A stretch of 12,132 nucleotides of DNA from Pusillimonas sp035515275 (lineage in GTDB: Bacteria; Pseudomonadota; Gammaproteobacteria; Burkholderiales; Burkholderiaceae_B), in the NCBI RefSeq assembly GCF_035515275.1, contig NZ_DATJBQ010000089.1, positions 1 through 12,132 of the forward strand, written 5' to 3'. Position 1 is the first letter of the stretch, and each line of letters begins with the position of its first letter. Positions 1-6,480 of this stretch are shown piece after piece. Position numbers and translations under genes: made by a program. The notes under the pieces are model-generated. The model had not been told where the DNA came from, did not search any database, and saw only the letters and a program-made list of their open reading frames with translations.

Positions 1-910
1 CCTTGCGTTGCAGAGTAGGCAAGTCGATGACACCGAGAGCACGGATGGCTTTGACGTCGTGCGGGTCTTTGATGCCGGCGGCGTTCATGGCCTTGACAGT
101 CGCCTCGATAGTGCGACCTATGCCGGTTTCGCCGACGAACAAATGGTGCGCTTCTTCGGTCAGCATGAAGCGGCAGCTGCGCGAGAGCGGGTCAAAACCC
201 GACTGCGCCAAAGCGGCCAACTGCATCTTGCCGTCTCGATCGGTGAAGTAGGTAAACATGAAGAACGACAGCCAGTCGGGCGTGCGTTCGTTGAAGGCAC
301 CCAGAATGCGCGGGTTGTTCTTGTCTGCCGAACGACGCTCAAGCAAGCCCTTGGCTTCCTCCCGACCGTCGCGGCCAAAGTATTTGACCAGCAAATACAC
401 CATCGCCCACAGGTGCCGGCCTTCTTCGACGTTTACCTGGAACAGGTTGCGCAGGTCATATAAAGAGGGCGCGGTCTGGCCCAGATAGCGTTGTTGCTCG
501 ACCGAAGCAGGCTCGGTGTCGCCCTGAACCACGATAAGACGCCGCAGCACCGAACGGTATTCGCCCGGCACCTCTTGCCAGGCCGGTTCGCCTTTGTGGC
601 GTCCGAACGGTATGGTGCGGCCCTCTTCCTGGGGAGCCAGCAAGATACCCCACCGGTAATCGGGCATTTTTACATGGTCGAACACTGCCCAGCCGCTAGG
701 GTCCACGCCTACGGCAGTACGCAGATAAACCTCGGCGTCCTGAAACCCTTCGGGCCCGGCCTCTTTCCACCACTCCAGGTAATCGGGTTGCCACTCTTCC
801 AGTGCACGTTGCAATTGGCGGTCACTGCTAAGGTTGACGTTATTGGGGATTTTGTCGTCGTAGTTGACCTCTACGAAGTTCGTGCCACGGATGGCTTCGC
901 TTTCACTCAT
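1..910 (-). CDS. boxB: Benzoyl-CoA 2,3-epoxidase oxygenase subunit BoxB (5' part, runs off the window)
   Basis: BoxB is the di-iron oxygenase that, with the reductase BoxA, epoxidises benzoyl-CoA with O2. It is the entry to the aerobic CoA-thioester route of benzoate degradation in the cytoplasm. I translated the reverse strand from the ATG at 910 and found no stop through 303 codons; family members are about 470-480 residues, so the C-terminal third lies left of the window. Recognisable stretches are IPNNVNLSSDRQLQRALE near residue 21, VKMPDYRWGI near 80, TEPASVEQQ near 132, VEEGRHLWAM at 161-170 and TEEAHHLFVGE at 251-261. The carboxylate/histidine candidates for the di-iron site are E133, E163, H166, E253 and H256. 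A good Shine-Dalgarno sequence (GGGAGAA, 915-921 read on the minus strand) precedes the start. It appears to be the first gene of a leftward operon with its own promoter region. Identity is from remembered family sequence, and I am confident of it. Confidence 0.95.
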   Translation of the reverse strand, partial: MSESEAIRGTNFVEVNYDDKIPNNVNLSSDRQLQRALEEWQPDYLEWWKEAGPEGFQDAEVYLRTAVGVDPSGWAVFDHVKMPDYRWGILLAPQEEGRTIPFGRHKGEPAWQEVPGEYRSVLRRLIVVQGDTEPASVEQQRYLGQTAPSLYDLRNLFQVNVEEGRHLWAMVYLLVKYFGRDGREEAKGLLERRSADKNNPRILGAFNERTPDWLSFFMFTYFTDRDGKMQLAALAQSGFDPLSRSCRFMLTEEAHHLFVGETGIGRTIEATVKAMNAAGIKDPHDVKAIRALGVIDLPTLQRK

Positions 911-982
911 GATGTTCTCCCGACAGGCGTTTGCCTGAAATTTCACCCTATCTTGCGGGGTTCAGCCCGCCCCGACTCTTCA

Positions 983-1031
983 TGCACTTTGCTGCATCAC
1001 GAGCCACTGATATGCATGATAGTGCTTTGCA
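983..1031 (-). promoter_or_regulatory. Cluster of four TGCA tetramers, candidate BoxR/BzdR-type operator
   Basis: TGCA occurs at 983-986, 993-996, 1013-1016 and 1028-1031, four times in 49 bp, with starts separated by 10, 20 and 15 bp. On the minus strand the related words GCAAAGCAC and GCAAAGTGC repeat about 38 bp apart. Repeated TGCA is the recognition feature described for BzdR, and its paralogue BoxR, of aromatic-degrading betaproteobacteria. The cluster overlaps the -10-like hexamer and the expected start site, as a repressor operator would. No boxR gene is in the window. TGCA is short, so the assignment is an inference from its density, location and neighbouring gene. Confidence 0.45.
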
Positions 1032-1056
1032 GAAAACGCTTTTTGACAAATATCAA
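1016..1056 (-). promoter_or_regulatory. Putative boxB promoter with FNR/CRP-type box
   Basis: Read on the plus strand, 1043-1056 is TTGAC-AAAT-ATCAA. This matches the FNR/ANR consensus TTGAT-N4-ATCAA at 9 of 10 fixed positions. On the minus strand a -10-like hexamer TATCAT (5/6 to TATAAT) lies at 1021-1016, which would place the start of transcription near 1009. The box would then be centred at about -41, the position used by class II FNR-activated promoters, and there is no good -35 hexamer, as is usual for such promoters. The leader to the boxB ATG would be about 100 nt. The match and spacing are read directly; function is inference. Confidence 0.5.
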
Positions 1057-1122
1057 GGTTTGCTATTGTCGAGAACCTCATTTTTGCTCTAGCCGTGCCG
1101 TGGCACCCGCATGTCGCCGGCC

Positions 1123-1153
1123 AAAAAAAACCGGCCTCGCGGAGCAAGGCCGG
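1123..1153 (-). terminator. Rho-independent terminator of katE
   Basis: On the minus strand a 7-bp GC stem (CCGGCCT at 1153-1147 pairing with AGGCCGG at 1137-1131) with a 9-nt loop is followed at once by eight T (1130-1123). It starts about 20 nt past the katE stop codon, and separates katE transcription from the boxB promoter region further left. Confidence 0.9.
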
Positions 1154-1173
1154 AAGAGGTGCCCTCCCGAGCA

Positions 1174-3564
1174 TCACGCCGAAGGGCACTCTCGTTCAAA
1201 ATGCCGGTGGTGCCCCAGCGCGGCAATAAAGCGCTCAAGCGCTTTCGCCTCTCCGGCCTGGGTAACGAACATGCCTGGCAACGCTTCATCTTGTGTGGTG
1301 ATGCCCGCCTGGCGCAACAAGGCTTCGGCATCCCTGGACGCCCAGATGGTCTTGCAATGCAGGAACTGGTCGGCAATGAACTCGCGAGCCTTGGGGTCGG
1401 CGGCCAAGCGTTGCGCGGCCTCCGGTCCCCCCGGCACAATGACGCCGTCGAACAACACACCCGGATGATTCTCGAGCGAGGCGTCGGCGTCTATCGCCGG
1501 CCCCTTGGCCGACGTGATGGCGCCAATATGGGGAGCCACCAGGCGTACGATCGCACCCTGCTTTTGCAAGGCGTGGGTTGCGGTCCACACTGCCTCGCCG
1601 TCAATACCGTCAGCCAGCAGCACGGCCACTTGTCGCGTCTGTATGCCCGCCTCACCCTGACGCGCCGTTAGCGACAGCGCCGGCGACATGTCAACTTCTG
1701 GCTTGGGCGGTTTTTGCATCGCATTCGGCATGGCATCGGGCAGCTCCATCCCAAGGCCCTTGGCGACCTCAGCCGCCAGTTCTTCGGAGGCGTTGCGCAG
1801 CATGGATACGGTTCGCTGGCGCACTGCAGGAACGGTAACCTTGCTCAGCTCGAATCTAAAAGCCGCTGCAATGTGGCGTTGCTCGGCCTTGGTCTGGCTA
1901 TTGTAGAAAAGAGACGCCTGGTTGTAGTGTTCTGCAAATTTTTCCGGTTTTCCCCGCAGCTCGTCTTGCTCGACGGGTTCCGGAAAGGAGACATAGCCCT
2001 GCGGCCCAGCCTGAAACGGGCAGCCCCCAGCCAGTGAATTGGGCTCGTAAGCAACGCGACCCCGATGAATCGCCTGCCTGTGCATGCCGTCACGCTGATT
2101 GTTCTGAACGGCGGCGAGCGGTGCATTGATCGGCAACTCATGAAAATTAGGGCCGCCCAGCCGCGTAATCTGCGTATCGACATACGAATGAATACGCCCG
2201 GCCAGCAAAGGATCGTTGGTGAAATCAATGCCTGGCACCACATGTGCTGCGCAAAACGCGACTTGTTCGGTTTCAGCAAAGAAATTGTCTGGGTTGCGGT
2301 TCAAAACCATACGGCCGACAGGCTGAAGAGGCACCAGTTCTTCGGGAATGAGCTTTGTGGCATCCAGCACGTCAAAGGTGAAGGCATTGGCCTGAGCCTC
2401 GGTAAAGGTCTGGACACAGAGCTCCCACTCGGGGTAGGCCCCCGTTTCAATCGCCTCGTACAGGTCGCGGCGGTTGTAGTCGGGGTCGGCACCTGAAATC
2501 TTGACCGCCTCGTCCCATACCAGCGAATGCGTGCCAAGCTTGGGGTTCCAGTGGAACTTCACAAAAGTGGACTCGCCCTTTGCATTGACGAAACGAAAGG
2601 TGTGTACACCAAAGCCTTGCATCATGCGAAAGCTGCGTGGAATCGCGCGGTCGGACATTTGCCACATGAGCATATGGGTCGACTCGGGCATCAGCGAGAC
2701 GAAATCCCAATACGTGTCGTGGGCCGAGGCCGCCTGAGGCATGGCATGATGGGGTTCGGGCTTGACCGCATGGACGAGATCCGGAAACTTCATGGCATCC
2801 TGAATGAAGAACACCGGCATGTTGTTGCCCACCAGATCCCAGTTACCCTCGTCGGTATAAAACTTTACTGCAAAGCCACGCACATCGCGGGCTGTGTCTT
2901 TCGAGCCGCGCTCGCCGGCTACCGTTGAAAACCTGACAAATACAGGCGTGATCTTGCCGGATTCTGCGAAAAGAGAGGCCCGGGTCAGCTCGGTCAATGG
3001 CTCGTAGCATTCAAAGTAGCCGTGAGCACCCGAACCACGGGCGTGTACGACGCGCTCGGGAATTCTCTCGTGATCAAAGTGCGTGATTTTTTCACGCAGG
3101 ATAAAGTCTTTCAGCAGTGCCGGCCCGCGCAGCCCCGCCTTGAGCGAATTCTGATTATCGGCAATTTTCACGCCCTGATTGCTTGTCAGGGGTTGACCTT
3201 CCGCGTCGGCACGCACGCGGCTCAGCGACCCGCCGGCTGCGTTGACCCCGGGCGCCGCTGCGCCGTCGTATTTTTCGGTGTGATTCTTTTCAGCAAGCGT
3301 GCTGCCTGTGGCCTCGCGTGAAGGGGGCTCCGAGCGTGCCCCCGCAGGCGGGTTGAGCGCATTTTCGCGACCGTGCTCTGCAGGCTTGTTCGGGTTGTAA
3401 GCCATCGCCGAAGCCATCTTGCCTACTGCTGCCGCCTTTGCCACGCCTTCGTGACTGGAGCTGGGGGCTGAAGGGTCATTGGCAGGGCCGCTGTCTGTTG
3501 CGTTGTAACCAGTCTCTGCAGCAACCGGCTTTCCTGATGAAGTGGTTTTTTTCGATTTCGGCAT
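1174..3564 (-). CDS. katE: Catalase HPII, large-subunit clade-2 catalase
   Basis: A 796-residue haem catalase that disproportionates H2O2 in the cytoplasm. The core carries the distal histidine in RVVHARG (H174), the distal asparagine in GNNMP (N247) and the proximal haem tyrosine in RIHSYVDTQ (Y461). Residues about 640-790 form the C-terminal DJ-1/PfpI-like flavodoxin fold typical of large catalases, with a GVIVPGGPE turn near 707. E. coli HPII is 753 residues; this one is longer mainly at a polar, low-complexity N-terminus (residues 1-120, rich in A, S, P, G). The position that is His392 in E. coli HPII, and is there cross-linked to the haem tyrosine, is Cys438 here, exactly 23 residues before Y461. 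The start is fixed by a strong Shine-Dalgarno sequence (AGGAGGT, 3571-3577 on the minus strand) 6 nt upstream. It lies 146 bp downstream of the CsbD-like gene in the same direction and is followed by a clear terminator. Confidence 0.96.
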   Translation of the reverse strand: MPKSKKTTSSGKPVAAETGYNATDSGPANDPSAPSSSHEGVAKAAAVGKMASAMAYNPNKPAEHGRENALNPPAGARSEPPSREATGSTLAEKNHTEKYDGAAAPGVNAAGGSLSRVRADAEGQPLTSNQGVKIADNQNSLKAGLRGPALLKDFILREKITHFDHERIPERVVHARGSGAHGYFECYEPLTELTRASLFAESGKITPVFVRFSTVAGERGSKDTARDVRGFAVKFYTDEGNWDLVGNNMPVFFIQDAMKFPDLVHAVKPEPHHAMPQAASAHDTYWDFVSLMPESTHMLMWQMSDRAIPRSFRMMQGFGVHTFRFVNAKGESTFVKFHWNPKLGTHSLVWDEAVKISGADPDYNRRDLYEAIETGAYPEWELCVQTFTEAQANAFTFDVLDATKLIPEELVPLQPVGRMVLNRNPDNFFAETEQVAFCAAHVVPGIDFTNDPLLAGRIHSYVDTQITRLGGPNFHELPINAPLAAVQNNQRDGMHRQAIHRGRVAYEPNSLAGGCPFQAGPQGYVSFPEPVEQDELRGKPEKFAEHYNQASLFYNSQTKAEQRHIAAAFRFELSKVTVPAVRQRTVSMLRNASEELAAEVAKGLGMELPDAMPNAMQKPPKPEVDMSPALSLTARQGEAGIQTRQVAVLLADGIDGEAVWTATHALQKQGAIVRLVAPHIGAITSAKGPAIDADASLENHPGVLFDGVIVPGGPEAAQRLAADPKAREFIADQFLHCKTIWASRDAEALLRQAGITTQDEALPGMFVTQAGEAKALERFIAALGHHRHFERECPSA

Positions 3565-3596
3565 CGGCTGACCTCCTGAAAAATGATTGTCGGCCC

Positions 3597-3628
3597 ACGC
3601 AATGCCGCAAGTAGCGTTGCGGTTGCGT
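3597..3628 (-). repeat. Hairpin in the katE leader / csbD-katE spacer
   Basis: Arms 3597-3610 and 3617-3628 pair over 12 bp (ACGCAA..CCGCAA against TTGCGGTTGCGT) with a 2-nt bulge at 3603-3604 and a 6-nt loop. No T-run follows on either strand, so it is not a canonical terminator. It sits 20 nt upstream of the katE Shine-Dalgarno sequence and would lie in the katE leader or a csbD-katE message, where it might influence stability or translation. Confidence 0.5.
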
Positions 3629-3653
3629 CGGCCGATGTGTGGCGCCGCTACGC

Positions 3654-3678
3654 GCCGGCCGCGATGCCGCAGGCCGGC
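3654..3678 (-). repeat. GC-rich stem-loop in the csbD-katE spacer
   Basis: GCCGGCC (3654-3660) and GGCCGGC (3672-3678) form a perfect 7-bp stem with an 11-nt loop, 33 bp past the csbD-like stop codon. No run of T follows in the minus direction, so it could be a weak terminator, an mRNA-end stabiliser or a processing site between the two genes. Confidence 0.45.
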
Positions 3679-3710
3679 TGAAATGAAAGGCGTCCAGCGC
3701 CGTGTCGCGC

Positions 3711-3911
3711 TTAGCGGTTACGGTCGAAAAAATCCTTGACTTCGCGCTCGGCTTCTTCACGTGTCCTGCCGTAACGCTCCTGAACCAGGCCCGCCAGCTG
3801 CTGGGCATTACCTTTGGTCTTGGTCAGTTCATCGTCCGTCAGTTCGCCCCACGCCGTTTTGGCTTTGCCGGCCAGTTGCTTCCATTGGCCTTCCAGAGTG
3901 TCTTCATTCAT
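3711..3911 (-). CDS. CsbD family (YjbJ-like) stress protein
   Basis: A 66-residue, highly charged soluble protein. The start MNEDTLEGQWKQLAGKAK, followed by WGELTDDEL, is the CsbD-family signature. Members are small, predicted helical and often strongly induced by general stress or stationary phase; their biochemical role is unknown. The length is normal for the family. The ATG at 3911 follows a good Shine-Dalgarno sequence (AAGGAG, 3919-3924 on the minus strand, 7 nt spacing). It is upstream of katE on the same strand with a 146-bp spacer that contains two hairpins, so the genes may share a message or only a stress response. Confidence 0.9.
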   Translation of the reverse strand: MNEDTLEGQWKQLAGKAKTAWGELTDDELTKTKGNAQQLAGLVQERYGRTREEAEREVKDFFDRNR

Positions 3912-3987
3912 GGATTGACTCCTTTTGTAGAAAAGTTGCGGGGCCGGAACCCGGTGGTCCAGTGACTATGCAGCCAAAAACTGGAAA

Positions 3988-4053
3988 CAGACGCTCGTGC
4001 GCATATGGGCCGAAGGGTCCGGGCTCTCAAGCGACCCGCCGCACGAGCGTCTG
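3988..4053. repeat. Perfect 14-bp inverted repeat with 38-bp spacer
   Basis: CAGACGCTCGTGCG at 3988-4001 is the exact reverse complement of 4040-4053. The 38-nt interior holds a nested inverted pair, GGGTC (4015-4019) and GACCC (4033-4037), so a transcript of either strand could fold into a long stem-loop. It lies in the 364-bp gene-free region between the divergent csbD-like and cbpA genes, 77 bp from the csbD start. I see no T-run that would make it a terminator and no transposase nearby. Its role is unknown. Confidence 0.7.
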
Positions 4054-4101
4054 CGTGAAGATCAGAAGCAAGCGCTGTACCCGCAACCCCGCGTTTGCTC
4101 T

Positions 4102-4119
4102 GCCCTGCCATGGCAGGGC
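4102..4119. promoter_or_regulatory. Perfect 18-bp palindrome, candidate operator
   Basis: GCCCTGCCATGGCAGGGC reads identically on both strands with no central spacer, which suggests a site for a dimeric DNA-binding protein rather than an RNA hairpin (there is no loop). It is 157 bp upstream of the cbpA ATG and 191 bp upstream of the csbD start on the other strand, so it could serve either. I do not recognise the motif. The symmetry is certain; the function is inferred. Confidence 0.4.
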
Positions 4120-4150
4120 GGCCCATTCGCAAGCTTAACGACACCCCGCT

Positions 4151-4178
4151 TTGCAAGCCCCCTTGTTGTTGGTAATCT
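4151..4178 (+). promoter_or_regulatory. Weak candidate sigma-70 promoter for cbpAM
   Basis: TTGCAA (4151-4156) and TAATCT (4173-4178) are 16 bp apart, with TGG just before the -10 giving an extended -10 look. This would leave a leader of about 90 nt before cbpA. Matches to consensus are modest. I looked for a heat-shock (sigma-32) promoter and found no convincing CTTGAA/CCCCAT pair. Confidence 0.25.
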
Positions 4179-4275
4179 TGTGACAGGCTTTTAAGCAATG
4201 CAGCTACGGCCTCGCAGGGCTTGCCTCCCGAACTTCATACGCTCAACACCCGTGTCTGTTCCGCCCGGAGTCCGC

Positions 4276-5217
4276 ATGAAATACATTGATTACTATCAGG
4301 TTCTTGGTCTTGGGCGCGACGCGACACAAGACGACATAAAAAAGGCCTATCGCAAGCTGGCTCACCAGTATCACCCCGACGTCTCCAGCGAATCCGACGC
4401 CGAGCACAAGTTCAAACAGGTGGCCGAGGCCTATGCCACCCTGAAAGACCCCGAAAAAAAAGCCGCCTACGATAGTCTGGGCAGCCATCCACAAGGCCAG
4501 GATTTCGTTCCGCCCAATCAATGGCAACAGCATTTTCACGAGCAATCAACTGATTTTTCCGACGTCGACCTGTCCGACCTGTTAGCCGCATTCGCGGCCG
4601 CGCAACGGGCCCAGCATCAAGAGCGGGCCCGCCGCCCTTATAACGGCCAGGACTTCGAGGCCACGTTGCCGGTCACGCTCGAACAGGTCTATGCCGGTGC
4701 CGAAGCCGAACTGACCATCTCGCTGCCGGAATACGACGCCCAGGGCATGCCCCGCCGCAGCCCCAAGACTTATCGCATCCGCGTTCCCAAGGGCGCTTCA
4801 GACGGACAGCGTTTGCGCCTGCCCCAAAAAGGAGGCGCCGGGTTCAACGGCGGACGCGCCGGAGATCTGTACGTAACCATGCAGTTACAGCCGCATAAAC
4901 TGTATCGGGTCAGCGGTCGCGATCTGTATCTTGACCTGCCGCTTGCTCCCTGGGAGGCCGCCTTGGGAGCAAAGGTTCAGGTGCCCACCCTGGGCGGCAC
5001 GGTCGAGATGAATATCCCCGAAGGTACAGTAGCCGGACGCAAGCTGCGTTTAACCGGTCGCGGCCTGCCCGATTCCTCGGGCCGCCAGGGCGACTTGTAC
5101 GCCATTGTGCAAATTGATGTCCCCGTCAAGCTTTCGGAGCGTGAGCGCGAACTGCTTCGGCAGTGGGCCACCGAGTCGCGTTTCAACCCACGTTCCTTTC
5201 CAGGAGCCGCCACATGA
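4276..5217 (+). CDS. cbpA: Curved DNA-binding protein CbpA, DnaJ-class co-chaperone
   Basis: A 313-residue class II J protein that stimulates DnaK ATPase and, in E. coli, also binds curved DNA as a nucleoid component. The N-terminal J domain (about residues 4-69) has the essential HPD motif at H33-P34-D35 in HQYHPDV. A linker of about 50 residues follows, then two beta-sandwich substrate-binding domains (about 124-205 and 208-285). The DnaJ zinc finger is absent, as expected for CbpA, and the length is close to E. coli CbpA (306). I chose ATG 4276 because a GGAG Shine-Dalgarno sequence lies 5 nt upstream and the J domain begins at once (MKYIDYYQVLGL). The in-frame ATG at 4198 would add 26 residues unlike any J-protein start. 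The gene overlaps cbpM by 4 nt (ATGA), so the two are translationally coupled. Confidence 0.94.
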   Translation: MKYIDYYQVLGLGRDATQDDIKKAYRKLAHQYHPDVSSESDAEHKFKQVAEAYATLKDPEKKAAYDSLGSHPQGQDFVPPNQWQQHFHEQSTDFSDVDLSDLLAAFAAAQRAQHQERARRPYNGQDFEATLPVTLEQVYAGAEAELTISLPEYDAQGMPRRSPKTYRIRVPKGASDGQRLRLPQKGGAGFNGGRAGDLYVTMQLQPHKLYRVSGRDLYLDLPLAPWEAALGAKVQVPTLGGTVEMNIPEGTVAGRKLRLTGRGLPDSSGRQGDLYAIVQIDVPVKLSERERELLRQWATESRFNPRSFPGAAT

Positions 5218-5543
5218 AAACCCAAATCACTGAAAGCGTCTGGCTCAACGCTTCGGACATTTGCTCGTTCGAACACGTGGTAGAAGTTTCCGGCCTTAGC
5301 CCACAAGAATTGCACGCGCTGATCGACACCGGCGTCATTGAGCCTTCCAACGACGACCCCGGCAATTATTTTTTTCATATGCAATGCATTGTCGTGGCCC
5401 GCAAGGCAAGACGCCTGCGAGACGATTTCGAGCTGGACACGCAAGGGCTGGCCGTTGCGCTGAACCTGCTGCGCCGCGTGGGCGACCTGGAAGCCGAGAT
5501 TGCCGATTTGCGCGCTCGCCTGGTGTCGAGCCGGCGCCCATAG
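5214..5543 (+). CDS. cbpM: CbpM, modulator of CbpA
   Basis: A 109-residue small protein directly coupled to cbpA: its ATG overlaps the cbpA stop and is preceded by AGGAG (5202-5206), 7 nt upstream. CbpM binds the J domain of CbpA and inhibits its co-chaperone and DNA-binding activities. The sequence matches the MerR-like CbpM/GadW pattern, with LNASDICSFEHVVEVSGLSP, then LIDTGVIEP near residue 37, and a C-terminal helix (about 75-104, LNLLRRVGDLEAEIADL) that looks able to form a coiled coil. Size agrees with E. coli CbpM (101). Its stop codon lies only 5 bp from the stop codon of the convergent LysR gene, with no terminator between. Confidence 0.88.
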   Translation: MKTQITESVWLNASDICSFEHVVEVSGLSPQELHALIDTGVIEPSNDDPGNYFFHMQCIVVARKARRLRDDFELDTQGLAVALNLLRRVGDLEAEIADLRARLVSSRRP

Positions 5544-5548
5544 CGTGT

Positions 5549-6472
5549 TTAACCCAGTGCGCCAGGCTCGTGCTCTTGGAGCATGGCACAAAACGCATGC
5601 GCCGCCGGAGACAACGGACGCTGCGCGCGTTTCAATAAAAATAAGGGGCGCCGATATCGATCGGCCTGCGTGCTGTTCATGGTAGCCAGTCGCCCCAGCG
5701 CCAGCAAGTCGTGAACCACCACCTCGGGCAGCATGGCAATACCCAAGTTCTGCGCCACTGCTCTGGCAATACCTTCATTGCTGCCCACCTCGATGCTGTG
5801 CTCTATCTGCACACCCTCGGCCTGCATCAGGCGCTCGGTCACCTCTCGGGTTCCCGAGCCGGTTTCGCGCAACAGCCAGCGCGCACGGCTCAGGCTTCGG
5901 GCGTCCACCTCGAGCCGCCCCGCCAGCTCACTGCCCGGTGAAGCAACCAGAAACAAGGCATCATCGCGCCATCTGACCGCACTGATGCCCGGGTCGCTGA
6001 CAGCCCCTTCGACCACGGCGACATCTACCACGCAATCGATCAGGCCTTGACTGATGACAGCAGTGTTGCCCACCACCACTTTCAGCTCGATATCGGGAAA
6101 CTGCTCGGCAAAGTCTGCCAGGTACGGTGGCAACCAGTAACCCGCCACTGTGGTGCTGGCACCTATCACCAGGGAACCTTTCTGGATACCGGTACGGGCG
6201 CCCAAGTCGTCGAGCGCCGCCTTTTCCAGCGCAAAAATACCGCGCGCGTGCTCGTAAAGCGCGCGACCGGCTTCAGTCAGGCGCAGGCCGCGGCCGCCCT
6301 TGCCGCGCGGCGCACCACGTTCGATAAGGGCCAGACCAAGTTGCTCTTCGAGCTCTCGTACCGCCTTGGATGCCGCCGACTGACTCACATGCACTAGTTC
6401 GGCACCCCGTGAAAAACTGCCCCGGGAGGCCACGGCAAAAAACACCCGGGTCAGATGCAGGTTAAGACGCAT
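5549..6472 (-). CDS. LysR-family transcriptional regulator, divergent from yeiH
   Basis: A 307-residue LysR-type regulator. The winged helix-turn-helix occupies about residues 3-65 (VSQSAASKAVRELEEQLG as the recognition region) and the periplasmic-binding-protein-like effector domain about 92-297 (LVIGASTTVAGYWLPPYL start). The stretch between LIERG and RGLRLTEAG carries roughly five extra basic and glycine residues (APRGKGG) compared with the usual LTTR wing, and was kept in frame. It is divergent from a YeiH-family gene, the same pairing as E. coli yeiE/yeiH, so it is probably the local regulator; the effector is unknown. The start at 6472 begins the expected MRLNLHLTRVF and lacks a strong Shine-Dalgarno sequence. 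A symmetrical T-N11-A element lies 8 bp upstream. Confidence 0.93.
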   Translation of the reverse strand: MRLNLHLTRVFFAVASRGSFSRGAELVHVSQSAASKAVRELEEQLGLALIERGAPRGKGGRGLRLTEAGRALYEHARGIFALEKAALDDLGARTGIQKGSLVIGASTTVAGYWLPPYLADFAEQFPDIELKVVVGNTAVISQGLIDCVVDVAVVEGAVSDPGISAVRWRDDALFLVASPGSELAGRLEVDARSLSRARWLLRETGSGTREVTERLMQAEGVQIEHSIEVGSNEGIARAVAQNLGIAMLPEVVVHDLLALGRLATMNSTQADRYRRPLFLLKRAQRPLSPAAHAFCAMLQEHEPGALG

Positions 6473-6480
6473 TGGCTTGA

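Noticed and set aside
491..1468. 325-residue plus-strand open frame across the boxB start and katE end
   Set aside because: It is antisense to clear boxB and katE coding sequence and crosses the katE terminator; its translation resembles no family.
3988..4119. Insertion-sequence remnant or CRISPR-like repeats
   Set aside because: There is only one pair of inverted arms and one palindrome, no repeated units, no target-site duplication that I can see and no transposase fragment.
3908..4198. 96-residue minus and 65-residue plus open frames in the csbD-cbpA spacer
   Set aside because: No ribosome binding site or family signal; both run through the inverted repeat and palindrome and look like chance frames in GC-rich DNA.
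4130..4200. Sigma-32 heat-shock promoter for cbpAM
   Set aside because: CTTGTGA at 4178 has no matching CCCCAT-type -10 at the right distance, and the C-runs at 4144 and 4158 lack a proper -35.
4198..4275. Upstream ATG adding 26 residues to CbpA
   Set aside because: J proteins begin close to the J domain, the extra residues look unstructured, and the GGAG at 4267-4270 fits ATG 4276.
4977..5591. 204-residue minus-strand frame
   Set aside because: Antisense shadow of cbpA and cbpM, whose sequences match known families.
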